Below are positions 6,680 to 16,045 of a stretch of DNA of 20,930 nt, piece by piece (position 1 is the first letter of the stretch; each line of letters opens with the position of its first letter). Under the pieces are notes generated by a model. That model was not told where the DNA came from. It was given only the letters and a program-made list of their open reading frames with translations, and did no database searches. Position numbers and translations under genes: made by a program. Source of the stretch: Thiobacillus sp. UBA6918 (lineage in GTDB: Bacteria > Pseudomonadota > Gammaproteobacteria > Burkholderiales > Thiobacillaceae). The DNA lies in NCBI GenBank assembly GCA_002450925.1, contig DKAU01000101.1:2784-23713 (forward strand), given 5' to 3'.

Positions 6680-8025
6680 TGCTTCTTTCTGAAGCAGCCC
6701 ATGCCGTAAATGGCGAACTTGCCGGCGAAGACCGCGAGTTTCTTGCCGTTTCCACTGATACGCGCAGCATCAAGACCGGAGATCTGTTCATTGCATTGAA
6801 AGGCAATCGTTTTGACGGCGCCGAATTTGCCAAACAGGCCATTGCAAACGGTGCCGCCGGCGTGATGGTGAACAGGGGCGCCTCGAATGCGGCGCCGGCG
6901 ATTCATGTCGAGGATACCCGCATTGCGCTTGGCATGCTGGGCCACCACTGGCGCAAACGCTTTGCCATTCCAGTCATTGCCATCACCGGCAGCAACGGCA
7001 AGACCACAGTCAAGGAAATGACCGCCGCCATTCTGCGTGCAGCCTCGTCACAGACCGGGGTGCTTGCTACGGAAGGCAATCTCAACAACGACATCGGTTG
7101 TCCCACGATGCTGTTGCGCATGCGTGAGCAACACCAGTATGCGGTGCTGGAGATGGGCATGAACCACCCCGGCGAAATCCGTTATTTGACCAGGCTTGCC
7201 GCACCTGACGTGGCGATTGTCAATAACGCGCAGTCCGCACACATCGGTCACATGGGTTCTGTGAAGGCGATTGCAGAGGCCAAAGGCGAGATATTCGAAG
7301 GCCTGGGCGAGAACGGTGTGTCCATCATCAATGCAGACGATCCTCACGCAGATTACTGGCGAAGCCTGAATGCAGGTCGCCACATTTTGACATTCGGGTT
7401 TTCTGCCGGATCGGATGTGCATGGCGAATTTCAGCCATCACAGTTTGGCGGCACGCTGAAGGTGGGATGTGCGCAGGGTGAAACAAGCATCAGCCTGCAG
7501 GTTCCGGGTGAGCACAACGCGCGCAACGCGCTGGCCGCCATGGCCTGTGCGCTTGCTGTCAATGTGGATCTGCAAACCGCAGCAAAAGCGCTGTCCGGTT
7601 TTTCCGGCGTGAAAGGCAGACTGCAACGCATACCTGCCTTGCATGGCGGGTTGTTCATTGATGACACCTACAACGCCAATCCTGATTCAACCCGTGCTGC
7701 CCTGAGTGTCCTTGCCCGTCAACCGGGCCACAAATATTTTGTGCTGGGAGACATGGGAGAACTGGGCAGCGAAGGCCCGGCCATGCACGCACAAATCGGC
7801 CTGGCGGCACGCGATGCCGAAGTCGAGCGCATCTTCGGTCTGGGTGAGCTTGCCCGCGAGGCGGTCAGAGCATTCGGGTCGGGCGGCATTTACTACGAAC
7901 GCATCGAGGAATTGCTTGCCGATGTGGAGAACGCGCTGGCGCCTGGGGTAACGGTGCTGGTGAAAGGTTCGCGTGCCATGCAGATGGATCGCGTTGTTAA
8001 AAGTTTGAGTGAGGGAGCGCACTGA
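6676..8025 (+). CDS. murF: UDP-MurNAc-tripeptide:D-Ala-D-Ala ligase MurF
   Basis: 449 residues. Adds the D-Ala-D-Ala dipeptide made by Ddl to give UDP-MurNAc-pentapeptide. The ATP loop GSNGKT is at residues 105-110. Other Mur ligase blocks include EMGMNHPGEI, LGEMGELGSEG-like LGDMGELG, and IDDTYNANPDS. I chose ATG 6676 over an in-frame GTG at 6670: it overlaps the murE stop as ATGA and has GGAGG (6664-6668) at 7 bases, while the GTG would sit only one base behind that ribosome site. A second ATG follows at once at 6679. The end overlaps mraY by one base (TGATG). Confidence 0.96.
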   Translation: MMLLSEAAHAVNGELAGEDREFLAVSTDTRSIKTGDLFIALKGNRFDGAEFAKQAIANGAAGVMVNRGASNAAPAIHVEDTRIALGMLGHHWRKRFAIPVIAITGSNGKTTVKEMTAAILRAASSQTGVLATEGNLNNDIGCPTMLLRMREQHQYAVLEMGMNHPGEIRYLTRLAAPDVAIVNNAQSAHIGHMGSVKAIAEAKGEIFEGLGENGVSIINADDPHADYWRSLNAGRHILTFGFSAGSDVHGEFQPSQFGGTLKVGCAQGETSISLQVPGEHNARNALAAMACALAVNVDLQTAAKALSGFSGVKGRLQRIPALHGGLFIDDTYNANPDSTRAALSVLARQPGHKYFVLGDMGELGSEGPAMHAQIGLAARDAEVERIFGLGELAREAVRAFGSGGIYYERIEELLADVENALAPGVTVLVKGSRAMQMDRVVKSLSEGAH

Positions 8026-9110
8026 TGCTGCTTTGGTTATTTCAGGCACTGGGGCAGGACATCCACGCTTTCAACGTATTCGGCTACCTCACGTTGCGCG
8101 CGGTCATGGCGGTGCTGACTGCCCTGGTGATTTCGTTTGCGATCGGCCCCTGGATGATCGACAAACTCAAGATCATGAAATTCGGACAGGCGGTGCGTGA
8201 TGACGGCCCGCAGTCGCATCTGGTCAAGGCCGGCACGCCCACCATGGGAGGAGCGCTGATTCTTGCTGCGGTTGTCATTTCCACCCTGCTCTGGATGGAC
8301 CTGACCAACAAATATGTCTGGGTGTCGCTGCTAACCACGGTCGGTTTTGGCGTGGTTGGATGGGTCGATGACTACAAGAAGATAGTGCATCGCAATCCAA
8401 AGGGCCTCATCGCGCGCTGGAAATATCTCTGGCAATCGGTTTTTGGGCTGGGGGCAGCGATCTATATCGCCACTTCCACCAGCTTGCCGGCGCAAACCGA
8501 GCTCATTGTGCCCTTCTTCAAGCATGTCGCCATTCCGCTTGGCGTGGTGGGTTTTGTGGTGTTGACTTATTTCGTCATCGTCGGATCGAGCAATGCCGTC
8601 AACCTGACCGATGGCCTGGATGGCCTCGCCATCCTTCCAACGGTGATGGTGGCTTCCGCACTGGGCATCTTTGCCTATGTTGCCGGCCATGCGGTGTTCG
8701 CCAACTATCTTGGCGTGCCGCACATACCTGGCGCGGGCGAACTGGTCGTGTTTTGCGGAGCGATCGCAGGAGCAGGTTTGGCGTTCCTTTGGTTCAATGC
8801 CTACCCGGCAGAAGTGTTCATGGGGGATGTCGGCGCACTGGCCCTGGGAGCAGCGCTTGGCGTGATAGCAGTAATCGTGCGCCAGGAAATCGTGTTGTTC
8901 ATCATGGGCGGCGTCTTCGTGGTGGAAACCCTGTCCGTCATGATCCAGGTAGGTTCCTTCAAGACCACAGGCAAGCGTGTGTTCCGTATGGCGCCCTTGC
9001 ATCACCACTATGAGCTCAAGGGCTGGAAAGAGACACAGGTGGTGGTGCGTTTCTGGATCATCACCATGATGCTGGTGCTGATTGGTTTGTCGACGTTGAA
9101 GCTGAGATGA
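8025..9110 (+). CDS. mraY: Phospho-MurNAc-pentapeptide transferase MraY
   Basis: 361 residues with about ten hydrophobic helices. Inner-membrane enzyme that transfers phospho-MurNAc-pentapeptide from UDP to undecaprenyl phosphate, making lipid I. The key residues are all visible: DD at 115-116 in WVDDYKK, NLTDGLDG at 193-200, the block NAYPAEVFMGDVGALALG, and HHHYELKGW with the triple histidine at 326-328. These numbers almost match the E. coli enzyme. The start overlaps the murF stop (TGATG) and is preceded by GAGGGAG (8011-8017). The end overlaps murD (ATGA). Confidence 0.97.
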   Translation: MLLWLFQALGQDIHAFNVFGYLTLRAVMAVLTALVISFAIGPWMIDKLKIMKFGQAVRDDGPQSHLVKAGTPTMGGALILAAVVISTLLWMDLTNKYVWVSLLTTVGFGVVGWVDDYKKIVHRNPKGLIARWKYLWQSVFGLGAAIYIATSTSLPAQTELIVPFFKHVAIPLGVVGFVVLTYFVIVGSSNAVNLTDGLDGLAILPTVMVASALGIFAYVAGHAVFANYLGVPHIPGAGELVVFCGAIAGAGLAFLWFNAYPAEVFMGDVGALALGAALGVIAVIVRQEIVLFIMGGVFVVETLSVMIQVGSFKTTGKRVFRMAPLHHHYELKGWKETQVVVRFWIITMMLVLIGLSTLKLR

Positions 9111-10492
9111 ACACGGACAGCCTGCAACTCTCCGGTCGCAAAACCCTGGTTCTCGGATTGGGGGACACCGGCCTGTCTGCTGCAAGGTGGCTGGCTGCGC
9201 GGGGCGCCACTGTGTCGGTGGCCGACAGCCGTGAGCAACCCCCGCATGCACAAGCATTGAAGCAAGCCTTGCCGGAGGTTGAGTTGCATTGCGGGCCCTT
9301 CAGGGATGAAGTGATGCAGGCATCAGACATGCTGGTAGCAAGCCCGGGCGTGCCTTTGGTCGAGCCGGCTGTGGCGCGCGCCATGCAAAAAGGCATCGAG
9401 ATCGTGGGTGATGTGGAATTGTTTGCGCGTGCGATTAGCGCATCGCAAGCCAAAGTCATCGCCATTACCGGCAGCAACGGTAAGAGTACGGTAACGGCGA
9501 TGTGCGGCGCCATGAGCGAGGCGGCCGGCAAGAAAACATGCGTTGCCGGCAATATTGGCCTTCCGGTTCTGGATGCGCTGATGGACATTGAAGCCGGGCG
9601 GATGGACGAGCCTGAAGTGTGGGCCCTTGAGCTTTCCAGCTTTCAGCTTGAAACCACGTCGAGCCTGGATGCTGATGCGGCGACTGTGCTCAACATCAGC
9701 GAGGATCATCTTGATCGCTACTCCGGCATGGATGCATATGCCGCCGCCAAGGCGCGCATATTCATCGGCAAAGGTGTGCAGGTCTTGAACCGTGATGATG
9801 CGCGCGTCATGGCCATGGCGATTGCAGGCCGCACCCAAGTCAGTTTTGGTTTGAATGCTGCACCCGCCGCCTCGGATTTCGGGTTGGGTGATGGCAGTCT
9901 TTGTCACGGCAAAAAGGTGTTGATGTCGACTGCCGATTTGTCCGTGGCCGGTTTGCACAATGCCGCCAATGCTTTGGCTGCACTGTCCCTGACAACGTCG
10001 ATCGGCCTGTCGGAAGCGGGGCTGCTGCACGGCCTGAGGCAATTCAAGGGGCTGTCCCATCGGGTCGAATTTGTCGACGAAATTGGCGGCGTACGTTTTT
10101 ACGACGACTCCAAGGGTACCAATGTCGGTGCGACAGAGGCAGCGCTTTACGGCATGGATCGCAAGGTAGTGGTGATTCTGGGTGGCGACGGTAAGGGGCA
10201 GGACTTCTCGCCATTAAAAAAAGCCGTGGCAGCGAATGCACGCGCAGTCATTCTGATCGGAAGAGATGCTCCGATCATCGAGAAAGCAATAAAGGACAGT
10301 GGCGTGCCAATGGAAAGAGTTTCATCCATGCAGGCGGCTGTGGAACTGGCGTTTGAACTGGCCCGGGAAGACGATGCCGTGTTGTTGTCACCGGCATGCG
10401 CCAGCTGGGACATGTTCCGTAACTATGTGCATCGCGCGGAAGTGTTTATCCAGGCCGTACGCGGACTGAAGGGTATGAGGGAGAGCGCCTGA
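9107..10492 (+). CDS. murD: UDP-MurNAc-L-Ala:D-Glu ligase MurD
   Basis: 461 residues. Adds D-glutamate as the second stem-peptide residue. The N-terminal Rossmann-like domain begins with LGLGDTGLSAARWLAARG and binds the UDP moiety. The ATP loop GSNGKS is at residues 122-127, followed by ELSSFQLETT, LNISEDHLDRY and YDDSKGTN. The C-terminal domain contains LLSPACASWDMF. ATG 9107 overlaps the mraY stop as ATGA with only a weak ribosome site, so translation is probably coupled. The end overlaps ftsW by one base. Confidence 0.96.
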   Translation: MNTDSLQLSGRKTLVLGLGDTGLSAARWLAARGATVSVADSREQPPHAQALKQALPEVELHCGPFRDEVMQASDMLVASPGVPLVEPAVARAMQKGIEIVGDVELFARAISASQAKVIAITGSNGKSTVTAMCGAMSEAAGKKTCVAGNIGLPVLDALMDIEAGRMDEPEVWALELSSFQLETTSSLDADAATVLNISEDHLDRYSGMDAYAAAKARIFIGKGVQVLNRDDARVMAMAIAGRTQVSFGLNAAPAASDFGLGDGSLCHGKKVLMSTADLSVAGLHNAANALAALSLTTSIGLSEAGLLHGLRQFKGLSHRVEFVDEIGGVRFYDDSKGTNVGATEAALYGMDRKVVVILGGDGKGQDFSPLKKAVAANARAVILIGRDAPIIEKAIKDSGVPMERVSSMQAAVELAFELAREDDAVLLSPACASWDMFRNYVHRAEVFIQAVRGLKGMRESA

Positions 10493-11649
10493 TGCTATAC
10501 ACAGCCCGCCCACCAAAACCGACAGGTGAACTGGATTTTGCGCTTGTCTGGCTCATTTTCGGCCTCCTTGGAATTGGCCTCGTCATGGTTTATTCCGCTT
10601 CGATTGCCATAGCCGAAGGTTCGCGCATGACCGGGCATCATGGCTATTACTTCCTGCTGCGCCAGACGGTGTTTGTCTTGGCTGCACTGGTTGCTGGCGC
10701 CATGGTGTTCCAGGTGCCCATGCGTACGTGGCAGCAGGTTGCACCCTATCTGTTCATGGCGGGACTGGTGTTGCTGGTAGTGGTCCTGATTCCGGGGCTG
10801 GGCAAGGAAGTAAATGGCAGCCGCAGATGGATTTCACTTGGGTTTGCAAATCTTCAGCCGTCGGAGTTGATGAAGTTTTTTGCTGTGCTCTATGCGGCGG
10901 ACTACACCACACGAAAGGCGGCGGTCATGCATGACTTCAAGAAGGGCTTCATGCCCATGGCTGCAGTCATGTTGCTCTCCGGGGCATTGTTGTTGCACGA
11001 GCCGGATTTCGGAGCTTTTGTGGTCATTACCGGTATTGCGGTCGGCATCCTGTTTCTGGGGGGGCTCAACTGGAAAGTGTTTGCCGCACTACTCTCGGTT
11101 TTGTTGGTGGGGTTTGTCACCCTGATCCTGACTTCACCCTATCGCTTGCAGCGCATTCTCGGGTTTCTTGATCCCTGGGCCGACCCATACGGGAAAGGGT
11201 ATCAATTGTCACATTCGCTGATCGCCTTCGGTCGCGGCGAATGGTTTGGACTTGGCTTGGGCGGCAGCGTGGAGAAACTTTTCTACCTGCCTGAGGCGCA
11301 TACCGATTTTCTGCTGGCGGTGATTGCGGAAGAGCTGGGTTTTGCAGGTGTTGCCGCAGTGCTTGCAATGTTTGTTGTGCTGGTGGGCAAGGCGTTCCTC
11401 ATTGGCCGGCATGCAGCGAGACTCGAACGCAATTTCTGTGCTCTGGTTGCCATGGGTATCGCAATCTGGTTTGGCGTTCAGGCTGGCATCAACATGGGTG
11501 TCAACATGGGCCTGCTCCCCACCAAGGGCTTGACCCTGCCTTTTCTTTCGTTCGGCGGCAGCGGGATCGTTGCCAACTGCATAGCTGTTGCCGTGCTTCT
11601 CAGAATTGACTGGGAACACAGACAGATGATGCGGGGGAAAACGTTCTGA
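10492..11649 (+). CDS. ftsW: Septal peptidoglycan glycosyltransferase FtsW (SEDS family)
   Basis: 385 residues with about ten transmembrane helices. Polymerises lipid II into septal glycan strands together with FtsI. SEDS blocks present are MVYSAS near the first helix, GSRRWISLG with LQPSELMKF, HEPDFGAF, GRGEWFGLGLGGS, and LPEAHTDFLLAVIAEELGF, where Asp272 aligns with the catalytic aspartate of the family. LLPTKGLTLPFLSFGGS lies near the C-terminus. The start overlaps the murD stop (TGATG), with GAGGGAG (10477-10483) eight bases upstream. Confidence 0.97.
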   Translation: MLYTARPPKPTGELDFALVWLIFGLLGIGLVMVYSASIAIAEGSRMTGHHGYYFLLRQTVFVLAALVAGAMVFQVPMRTWQQVAPYLFMAGLVLLVVVLIPGLGKEVNGSRRWISLGFANLQPSELMKFFAVLYAADYTTRKAAVMHDFKKGFMPMAAVMLLSGALLLHEPDFGAFVVITGIAVGILFLGGLNWKVFAALLSVLLVGFVTLILTSPYRLQRILGFLDPWADPYGKGYQLSHSLIAFGRGEWFGLGLGGSVEKLFYLPEAHTDFLLAVIAEELGFAGVAAVLAMFVVLVGKAFLIGRHAARLERNFCALVAMGIAIWFGVQAGINMGVNMGLLPTKGLTLPFLSFGGSGIVANCIAVAVLLRIDWEHRQMMRGKTF

Positions 11650-12755
11650 TGGCAACAGCGAACAGAACCCTCATGGTCATGGCCGGCGGCACCGGTGGAC
11701 ACGTTTACCCGGCAATGGCGGTGGCAGATGAAATGCGTGCGCGTGGCTGGGATGTGTTTTGGCTTGGAACACGTGCCGGACTTGAGGCGCGCGTGGTTCC
11801 GCAGGCTGGCATTGAAATGGTGTGGGTGTCGATGTCTGGATTGCGAGGCAAGAATCATGTCCGCATGGTTTTGACGCCGGTCATGCTGTTGCGCGCTTTC
11901 TGGCAAAGCTTGCGCGCCATCATTTCGCGTCGGCCAGATGTGGTGCTCGGTATGGGTGGTTACACGGCATTCCCCGGCGGCATGATGGCGGCGCTGCTCA
12001 ACAGGCCATTGGTGGTTCACGAGCAGAACAGCATTGCAGGATTGACCAATCGCGTACTTGCCTGCGTGGCCGAACGTGTACTGGTGGCCTTCCCATCCGC
12101 TTTCACCAACAAGAACGACAAGCCGATACCTTGCCGGAAAATCAATTCCAGTTGGGCGGGCAACCCTGTCCGTTCACCGATCACGCTTCTTGCTGAAGAG
12201 CACGAAAAATATGTAGGTCGTGAAGGATCCTTGCGGCTGCTCGTGGTGGGCGGAAGTCTGGGCGCAACTGCGCTCAACGAGATGCTTCCCAAGGCTTTGG
12301 CTTTGTTGCCAGTCGATAAGCGCCCGGAGGTCGTGCACCAGTCAGGTCGGCAGCATGTTGAAAAACTGCGCGCCAATTATGAGGAGGCCGGGGTTGTCGC
12401 CGACGTGCGCGATTACATCGAGGACATGGCTACGCTGTATGAATGGTGCGACCTGGCTGTCTGCAGGTCGGGCGCGATGACAGTTGCAGAGCTTGCCTGC
12501 GCGGGTGTGCCGGCCGTGCTGGTTCCTTTCCCATATGCAGTGGACGACCATCAAACCACGAATGCGAAATTCCTGAGTGAAGCGGGTGCCGCCTGGTGCA
12601 TGCAGCAGAAAGATTTGACCCCTGAAATTCTGGCGGCACGCCTGGCAGCGGAAACGCGTGAGCATCTGGCGGAAATGTCGCACAAGGCTCGGGCGCTGGC
12701 CAAGCCTGAGGCAACAAAAACCGTTGCGGATATTTGCGAGGAGCTGGCGCGATGA
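11649..12755 (+). CDS. murG: Lipid II synthase MurG (UDP-GlcNAc transferase)
   Basis: 368 residues, GT-B fold glycosyltransferase. Adds GlcNAc to lipid I at the cytoplasmic face of the inner membrane to give lipid II. The glycine-rich GGTGGH at residues 13-18, LGMGGYTAFPGG, HEQNSIAGLTNR, the second glycine loop VVGGSLGA and the UDP-GlcNAc-binding block CRSGAMTVAEL with PFPYAVDDHQTTNA are all present. The start overlaps the ftsW stop (TGATG), and GGGGGA sits about 11 bases upstream. The end overlaps murC (ATGA). Confidence 0.97.
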   Translation: MATANRTLMVMAGGTGGHVYPAMAVADEMRARGWDVFWLGTRAGLEARVVPQAGIEMVWVSMSGLRGKNHVRMVLTPVMLLRAFWQSLRAIISRRPDVVLGMGGYTAFPGGMMAALLNRPLVVHEQNSIAGLTNRVLACVAERVLVAFPSAFTNKNDKPIPCRKINSSWAGNPVRSPITLLAEEHEKYVGREGSLRLLVVGGSLGATALNEMLPKALALLPVDKRPEVVHQSGRQHVEKLRANYEEAGVVADVRDYIEDMATLYEWCDLAVCRSGAMTVAELACAGVPAVLVPFPYAVDDHQTTNAKFLSEAGAAWCMQQKDLTPEILAARLAAETREHLAEMSHKARALAKPEATKTVADICEELAR

Positions 12756-14149
12756 AGCACGCGGTAAAGCATATTCACTTCGTAGGGATCGGCGGCGCAG
12801 GCATGAGCGGCATTGCCGAGGTGCTGGCCAACCTGGGGTTCACGGTTTCGGGTTCCGATCTGTCCGAGAACGCTGTCACCCGGCGGCTGCAGGGATTTGG
12901 CATCAAGGTATTCAAGGGCCATGGCGCAGAAAACATTGCGGGGGCTGAGGCCGTGGTGGTGTCGACTGCCGTGCCAGAAACCAATCCGGAAGTTGTGGCC
13001 GCACGCGAACACAAGATACCGATCGTGCCCCGCGCCATGATGCTTGCAGAGCTCATGCGCCTCAAACAGGGTATTGCCATCGCGGGTACGCACGGAAAGA
13101 CCACCACCACATCTCTGGTGGCTTCCTGTCTTTCTGAAGCCGGCATGGACCCGACGTTTGTGATTGGCGGAAAGCTGACAGCCGCAGGTGCGCATGCACG
13201 CCTTGGCAAGGGTGATTTTCTGGTGGCCGAGGCTGATGAATCCGATGCCTCGTTCCTGTACCTGACGCCGGTCGTGGCAGTCGTTACCAATATCGATGCT
13301 GACCACATGGAAACCTATGAGCATGACTTCAATCGCCTGAAGCAAGCCTTTGTCGATTTCCTTCAGCATCTGCCGTTCTATGGCCGTGCCGTGGTGTGTA
13401 TCGATGATGCAAATGTTCGCGAGATTCTGCCGCGTGTGACCAAACCGGTTACGACTTATGGGTTCTCTGAAGAGGCAGACATCCGCGCAGAAAACGTCCG
13501 TGCTGAAGGTACGTTCATGCGTTTTGACGCGGTAATCAGAAATGGCGGAGTTACTCGGCTGCCAGTCACGCTCAACCTTCCCGGGCAGCACAACGTGTTG
13601 AACGCGCTGGCCGCCATCGGGGTGGCCAGCGAAGTTGGCGCAAGCAACGAGGCCATTATCAAGGCGCTGGTCGAGTTCAGCGGCGTGGGCCGCCGATTCC
13701 AGCACTACGGGGAAATGCCCACGCCCGATGGCGGCAAGGCGGTAGTCATTGACGATTACGGCCATCACCCTGTCGAAATGGCGGCAACTCTCGCTGCAGC
13801 GCGTGGCGCGTATCCAGACAGAAGGCTTGTGCTGGTGTTTCAGCCTCATCGCTATACCCGGACGCGGGATTGTTTCGAAGATTTTGTAAGAGTGCTGTCC
13901 GAAGTGGACGCACTGGTCCTGACGGAAGTGTATCCGGCTGGGGAGCAGCCAATCGTGGCTGCCGACGGACGAGCGCTTGTGCGCGGTGTGCGCGTGGCCG
14001 GAAAAATAGAACCGCTGTTTGTCGAGATGGTTGAAGAGCTTCCCGATGCTGTACGCAGTCATGTGCAGGATGGCGACGTGGTGCTGGTCATGGGCGCAGG
14101 TTCCATCGGCCATGTTGCGGGCAAACTGACCGGGACCAATCATGCATAG
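12752..14149 (+). CDS. murC: UDP-MurNAc:L-alanine ligase MurC
   Basis: 465 residues. First of the four Mur ligases, adding L-Ala to UDP-MurNAc. The N-terminal nucleotide-binding loop is GIGGAGM at residues 12-18 and the ATP loop GTHGKT at 112-117. VAEADESDASFL, TNIDADHMETY, DDYGHHPVE and QPHRYTRT follow. I chose ATG 12752 over an upstream in-frame TTG at 12734 because it overlaps the murG stop as ATGA, has GAGGAG (12738-12743) at 8 bases, and the protein then begins right before the conserved HFVGIGGAG strand. It overlaps murB by 8 bases. Confidence 0.97.
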   Translation: MKHAVKHIHFVGIGGAGMSGIAEVLANLGFTVSGSDLSENAVTRRLQGFGIKVFKGHGAENIAGAEAVVVSTAVPETNPEVVAAREHKIPIVPRAMMLAELMRLKQGIAIAGTHGKTTTTSLVASCLSEAGMDPTFVIGGKLTAAGAHARLGKGDFLVAEADESDASFLYLTPVVAVVTNIDADHMETYEHDFNRLKQAFVDFLQHLPFYGRAVVCIDDANVREILPRVTKPVTTYGFSEEADIRAENVRAEGTFMRFDAVIRNGGVTRLPVTLNLPGQHNVLNALAAIGVASEVGASNEAIIKALVEFSGVGRRFQHYGEMPTPDGGKAVVIDDYGHHPVEMAATLAAARGAYPDRRLVLVFQPHRYTRTRDCFEDFVRVLSEVDALVLTEVYPAGEQPIVAADGRALVRGVRVAGKIEPLFVEMVEELPDAVRSHVQDGDVVLVMGAGSIGHVAGKLTGTNHA

Positions 14150-15143
14150 TCACACCAGATACCTTGCCCCTGAGGATTTGCCGAACAGTGCTGCAGGGCA
14201 GGCAGTAGCGGACGGGCCAATTTTGCGCGGCCGCTTTCTGCACAACGAACCGATGTCCAGACACGTCTCCTGGCGAGCCGGTGGAACTGCCAAGCGGGTC
14301 TACATACCCGCAGATCTGGAAGACCTTCGCCTGTTCCTGCAAGCCGTTCCGGCCGAAGAACCCATACACATGGCAGGCCTTGGCAGCAATCTGCTGGTGC
14401 GCGACGGCGGTGTGCACGGTGTGGTGATCCTGCTGCATGGCGTGCTGAAGAGGCTCGCGATGGAGTCTCGCAGTTTTGGCATACCAGAAGCGCCGAAGGG
14501 AATGGAGGATAGCGGACTTATCTATACGGAGTCCGGTGTTGCTGCGCCCAAGGTTGCGCGCTTTGCAGCCAATCATAATCTGGTCGGCGCGGAATTTCTT
14601 GCCGGCATCCCCGGCACCATGGGTGGCGCGCTCGCCATGAATGCAGGCTGCCATGGCGATGAAACATGGAACCATGTTGCGCAGGTGCTTACCCTCAATC
14701 GGGAAGGTCAACTTAATGAACGGACTGCTGCCGATTACATATTGGGATACCGCCATGTGACCTTGCGTGAAGCTCACGAAGAGTGGTTTGTCGCGGGTTG
14801 GCTGCGTTTTGTCAGGGGAGATGGTGAAGCGTCGCGCAAACGCATCAAGGAGCTTCTGCAAAAGCGCATTGATACACAACCTCTGAGTTTGCCCAACGCC
14901 GGTTCTGTATTCCGCAACCCCCCGAACGATTATGCAGCACGACTGATCGAGTCCTGTGGCTTGAAGGGTCTGCGAATCGGGAATGCACAGGTATCCGAGA
15001 AGCACGCAAATTTCATCGTCAATCTTGGCGGAGCAAAAGCGGCAGATATAGAGGCGGTAATCGAGAAGGTAGAAGAGGTCGTGGAGGCGAAAACGAATAT
15101 TCGCCTGATTCGCGAAGTGCGAATTATTGGAGAAAGGCTGTGA
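14142..15143 (+). CDS. murB: UDP-N-acetylenolpyruvoylglucosamine reductase MurB
   Basis: 333 residues. FAD-dependent, NADPH-using reductase that converts UDP-GlcNAc-enolpyruvate to UDP-MurNAc. The FAD-binding block GLGSNLLVRDGGVHG, the GIPGTMGGALAMNAGCHG block and NAGSVFRNP with the proton-donor serine (Ser255) are present. The first roughly 35 residues precede the usual start of the fold (NEPMSRHVSWRAGG) and form a hydrophilic, probably flexible extension. A downstream in-frame ATG in that block is possible, but the 8-base overlap with murC and the otherwise unexplained coding frame favour ATG 14142. The ribosome site is weak (GGGA). Confidence 0.94.
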   Translation: MHSHTRYLAPEDLPNSAAGQAVADGPILRGRFLHNEPMSRHVSWRAGGTAKRVYIPADLEDLRLFLQAVPAEEPIHMAGLGSNLLVRDGGVHGVVILLHGVLKRLAMESRSFGIPEAPKGMEDSGLIYTESGVAAPKVARFAANHNLVGAEFLAGIPGTMGGALAMNAGCHGDETWNHVAQVLTLNREGQLNERTAADYILGYRHVTLREAHEEWFVAGWLRFVRGDGEASRKRIKELLQKRIDTQPLSLPNAGSVFRNPPNDYAARLIESCGLKGLRIGNAQVSEKHANFIVNLGGAKAADIEAVIEKVEEVVEAKTNIRLIREVRIIGERL

Positions 15144-16045
15144 AGAAGTTTGGAAAGGTTGGTGTTTTGTTAGGCGGGCAATCTGCTGAAAGAGAAGTGT
15201 CTCTGAAAAGCGGCGGTGCCGTGATGGCAGCTCTGCAGCGAAAAGGGGTGGATGCGCATGCGTTCGATCCGGCAAAACGCAGCCTGGGTGACCTGGCCAT
15301 GGCCGAGTTTGACCGGGTCTTTATCGCCCTGCACGGGCGTTTTGGCGAAGATGGCTGCATGCAGGGTGCACTCGAACTGCTGAATATTCCCTACACGGGC
15401 AGCGGTGTCATGGCCTCCGCCATTGGCATGGACAAATGGCGTACCAAGTTGCTGTGGCAGGCTGCCGGCCTGCCCACACCGGAGTGGGCGCTGCTTGACG
15501 CGGAGACGGATTTCTCCGCAGTCGAGAAGCAACTGGGCATGCCCATTTTCGTGAAGCCGGCACGAGAGGGTTCCAGCATCGGCATGACCAAAGTCAAACA
15601 GCCTGGTGAATTGCGTGCTGCATGGGAAAAGGCGGCGGAGTTCGACAGCCTGGTGTTGGCCGAAAAATTTGTGGATGGGGGTGAATACACCTGCGCAATC
15701 CTCGGTGGCGAGGCATTGCCCATGATCCGGTTGATTCCCAAGAACGAGTATTACGACTACGAAGCGAAATACATTCGCGACGACACCGAATACCGCTGCC
15801 CCTGTGGTCTGGCACCCGAACAGGAGAAGAGTATCCAGGCGCTGTGCCTGAAGGCTTTCCAGGTGGTGGACTGCCATGGCTGGGGTCGTGTGGATGTGAT
15901 GCTGGACACCAAAGGCAATCCCTATTTGCTGGAAATCAATACTTCACCCGGAATGACTGACCACAGCCTGGTGCCTATGGCGGCACGCGCGGCAGGCATG
16001 GATTTTGATGCCCTATGCCTGCGCATACTGGAGATGACGCTGTGA
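15140..16045 (+). CDS. ddl: D-alanine:D-alanine ligase
   Basis: 301 residues, DdlB-type length. ATP-grasp enzyme that makes the D-Ala-D-Ala dipeptide used by MurF. The N-terminal GGQSAEREVSLKSG block contains Glu17, equivalent to the E. coli active-site glutamate. HGRFGEDGCMQG, PYTGSGVMASAIGMDK, KPAREGSSIGM and the metal-binding EINTSPGMTDHSLVP follow. The GTG start at 15140 is in a GTGA overlap with murB, with GGAGA (15129-15133) 6 bases upstream. The position before ftsQ is standard for betaproteobacteria. Confidence 0.97.
   Translation: MKKFGKVGVLLGGQSAEREVSLKSGGAVMAALQRKGVDAHAFDPAKRSLGDLAMAEFDRVFIALHGRFGEDGCMQGALELLNIPYTGSGVMASAIGMDKWRTKLLWQAAGLPTPEWALLDAETDFSAVEKQLGMPIFVKPAREGSSIGMTKVKQPGELRAAWEKAAEFDSLVLAEKFVDGGEYTCAILGGEALPMIRLIPKNEYYDYEAKYIRDDTEYRCPCGLAPEQEKSIQALCLKAFQVVDCHGWGRVDVMLDTKGNPYLLEINTSPGMTDHSLVPMAARAAGMDFDALCLRILEMTL

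Noticed and set aside
12551..14143. A 530-codon open frame on the minus strand opposite murC and the end of murG
   Set aside because: It lies opposite clearly conserved genes, has no recognisable domain, and is best explained by the codon bias of the coding strand.
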